Source: Nemania diffusa (lineage: Eukaryota; Ascomycota; Sordariomycetes; Xylariales; Xylariaceae). Taken from it: a DNA stretch of 64,000 nucleotides. Location of the stretch: positions 6,758,001 to 6,822,000 of the forward strand of contig JBBPUQ010000001.1 in NCBI GenBank assembly GCA_038501195.1, read 5' to 3'. The notes under the pieces were generated by a model, which was not told where the DNA came from, did not search any database, and saw only the letters and a program-made list of their open reading frames with translations. Position numbers and translations under genes: made by a program. Positions 61,301 to 64,000 of this stretch are shown here, piece by piece (positions within the stretch are counted from its first letter, which is position 1; the number at the start of each line of letters is the position of its first letter).

Positions 61301-64000
61301 GGGGGAAATGAGCGTCAAGATTTGCCGCCGCTATTAGTACGTACTATGTTTGCAGATATGCTTGTTGAAACAAAACTGGCGATGTGCGCCGGAGCTATAA
61401 GAATTAGCGGCTGGCGATTCTGGGTCGGTGGCACGACGGGGGGGACTGTTGAGAAGCCCCACCTGGAGAACAGCAAGGGAAGCATATCCTTGGCATCATC
61501 GAGTCAGATTGATTGCTGACCATGGCTACGGAGAGATATCTCTTGCAAAGCATGGATGTAGTGAAATCATCATGGTGGCGAGGTAAAATCGATCGTTAGG
61601 CGGTTTGCCATGTAAATGGAAAGATGATATCCACATTAGGTTGAAGTCTACAAAGAAGGGTTACATAGAATAGATTCTGAAGTTCAACATGTACTGCTTA
61701 GCGTATGGGTGTGATAAATCTTCGTGCTAGCACGAGAAGATTTGCCCCGACCCTGCAGATGCATACAGGGGTTAAGGTGGGCGCAAGAGCTGGCGGTTCG
61801 CGACCAGAGAAAGTAGCTTGATAATTTATGAGTACATACCTACTGTACAGTACCTACCATCTACAGAGGCATGGGCTTGTGTAGGTAAGCTGTAATATTC
61901 TAGTCTAGGTAGTAAACTATCTCATGTGTGAGTACTTAAATTGATGCAAGGTGGTTGGTTTAACTGGGCTCATAATACGAGTTGTTGTGATCGAGCTTGG
62001 CGGCCTTTGAGGCTGGAATTAAATATGAAATGTCATGTGCAACCTGAAGTCCCGAAAGTTCAGATGAGGTGTAACCTTACTAGAAGAATTTGCTGTTCGG
62101 AAGGTCTAGCAATCGGTGCGGTGACCAGCTGTCACCGTATAGTAACACAATACGCAAGGGAATGTTTTATTAGGGGTCCATGTGCATGGAAGGATATTCA
62201 TAGTATCAAGTGGCCGTTTCGATGGTCTCAGATTTAGCTTGATCATTAAAAACTTAGAAGCTCGGAAGCCCGCTCATCGTACAACGGTTGTCGGATTCAC
62301 TCAGCCTCAACAATACCGGAATAAGAAAAAAAAAATACACTAGAAAGAGACAAAGAATAGACGATACGACAAATTAACATGTTTTGGGTTTGTCATAGAA
62401 GATGTGTGACTAGTCGGCTTGGGCTTTTTAGGGGATGATCAACCCATTTTAGGATGGTGATTGGGTCCTTGAGCCACAAATTCCCTGAAAGGAAATAGAA
62501 TTAATCCTATGGCTATAAGTAGTATGTACATCTACATCTACATATACACGTTACATGGGCAGTTCTGTAAGTGCCATTGCGAAGACGCCGGCTATAACCG
62601 TAAGAATACATACGCAGTACTGTAGATGATGTGGTGGCAAAGTGGTGTTATAATGTGATGCGTACAATACTGTATTAGGTATGATTAATGTCGATAGAAT
62701 GAGCAGGCTGCACGCAGTAAAAGATAGAGAAATTATCCTATCCCGACTTTCGATTTTACCTCCAAAAGACGAATTGATGTATGTAGGTACAAATAGGTAC
62801 TCACGTACCTGTTTACTCTGTACTGATCCCGAATTTCCGGATGGACGTGTGCACTATACCTTTTCGGTATATCTTCACCTCATATGGGATGCTTGATTAT
62901 TTCTCTAGGTAGCGTAGGTGTACGTAGGTATATGCACTCAACGGGCGCGTAAAGACGGGACTAAAGTACATGGAATTGTCAAGGTCACGAAACCTTCTGC
63001 GCAAAGCCATTAAAGAAGCGGATGACACAGTCGTATCATCCGTTGATGCCGTGTTGCGAATTATAGTACACCGTAGTCTTTGTTAAGCATTTAGGCTTCA
63101 GCTCTTTGTCTAGTTTTATTAGCCTTGGCAACCCTGAAAGGGTGGCATGGCAAACTTGATGACGTTTTGACACGAAGTATACGAGTTTGCCTCTCTATCT
63201 AGTCTAGGCAGACAGATTATTGCAATTCTGTATGTGTGTAGGTAGGTAGGTAGGTAACAGCGTATAGGTAATGGTTTGCGTAAGAAATTATTTTATTCTA
63301 TGATGCCTTTCATGGAGTCGTGGAGATGAATCATTACAAAGACGCGTGCTGTGATTGATATACGCCAATGGTGGTTTTATAGATGCGCAATGCTACGCCG
63401 CATTGCTCCGGGCCCATGTGTCAGAACACAGCAGATATATGGACAACGGCCTGGTGGTCAGCCTGCTTGAGAAATGAAATGAATAGGCGTGTCGCTTTCT
63501 CTTATGATAAGGTACCGACCTACCTATCTCGATTGCACTCGGTTTCGGGTTTCGGAAACGGATGACTCGTGGCAACCCTTCATAGAAGAGAGTAGGGAGA
63601 TTTGTGGCTGATTCGAGCCCTGATGCGCTAGCTATCAAACATAGCCGTTCCGGTGCAGTTGTAGCAGTTAGAAAAGCCGCAGATACCGCCTTTATTATTA
63701 TTTTCTTTCTTCGGCATGGCCTATTTATGGGCAAACTTGAATTGGGTACTGTTTACTTAGTCCGACTCTATACATCTCCTACTAGACAAACTCTACAGCT
63801 TACGCCGTGTATTGCATTGGACCAGACTCAAAGCCTTTTCGCGACCACTTTATCCAGATGGAGACTGCATCAGTTGACGCTTGTAGCTACGAAGGAAGAG
63901 AGGAAGGCTAAATTCCGAAATGAGCATCGACCTATTACCTGTACCCATATTCCCTCTATGCATAGCTTGGGGCTACAGGTATATATAGGTAAATAAAATG
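55307..64000. other. 8.7-kb region without a supported gene
   Basis: The longest open frames are about 110-130 codons (58189-58542, 63393-63734, 63604-63996), overlap on both strands and lack domains or convincing splice sites. Seen instead: a CA microsatellite at 58632-58646, a doubled TGGTTGTCATAGG at 59811-59836, and a GTAGGTAGGTAGGTAGGTA run at 63237-63257. No tRNA, rRNA or clear transposon ends found. It may be a long upstream regulatory region of a gene beyond the window, or carry non-coding transcripts. Confidence 0.55.

Noticed and set aside
63604..63996. 130-codon plus-strand frame at the window edge
   Set aside because: No ATG near a plausible leader, no domain, and overlaps an equally long antisense frame.

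Overview
The window reads as nuclear DNA of a filamentous ascomycete (Pezizomycotina, probably Sordariomycetes). The basis is short 48-106 nt introns with GTAAGT-type donors and CTAAC/CTGAC branch sites, a tRNA gene with a canonical 37/38 intron, a Zn2Cys6 regulator, a UMTA/LaeA-type methyltransferase, an AA16-like secreted LPMO, two STAND (NLR-like) receptors, and MITEs whose copies differ mainly by C:G to T:A transitions, as expected after repeat-induced point mutation (RIP). A Xylariales-like host is a guess from the abundant TAGGTACCTA-type intergenic motif.

Layout. 0-7 kb: Bre2/Ash2 COMPASS subunit, intron-containing tRNA-Arg(CCT), a cysteine-rich secreted protein and a PHD-finger protein. 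7-14.8 kb: AT-rich accessory DNA with a candidate membrane protein, a DUF6590-like gene and a nest of MITEs (12.5-14.0 kb). 14.8-17.7 kb: a three-exon NB-ARC/TPR STAND gene whose Walker A motif exists only after splicing. 18.3-33.5 kb: mostly housekeeping or metabolic genes, namely a Zn2Cys6 factor, a short-chain dehydrogenase, an AA16-like LPMO, TFIIB, a single-pass membrane protein, a mitochondrial family III CoA-transferase (SUGCT-like), a broken ZZ-finger relic and a small ABM-fold protein. 35-53 kb: an accessory island with small secreted proteins, three hAT-type MITEs with 8-bp target duplications, a SAM methyltransferase, a 2,227-residue NACHT-ankyrin receptor, a frameshifted relic of a HET-domain protein and a decayed secreted-protein gene. 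53.6-55.3 kb: the RSC chromatin-remodelling subunit Rsc7/Npl6. 55.3-64 kb: about 8.7 kb without a gene I can support.

Gene models were built by joining exons by hand in the correct phase. Exon coordinates are given in each entry. There is no secondary-metabolite cluster or operon-like set. The functional theme is conserved chromatin and transcription genes (Bre2, PHD protein, TFIIB, Rsc7) separated by fast-evolving segments of NLR/HET-type self/non-self recognition genes, secreted proteins and RIP-affected transposon remnants.
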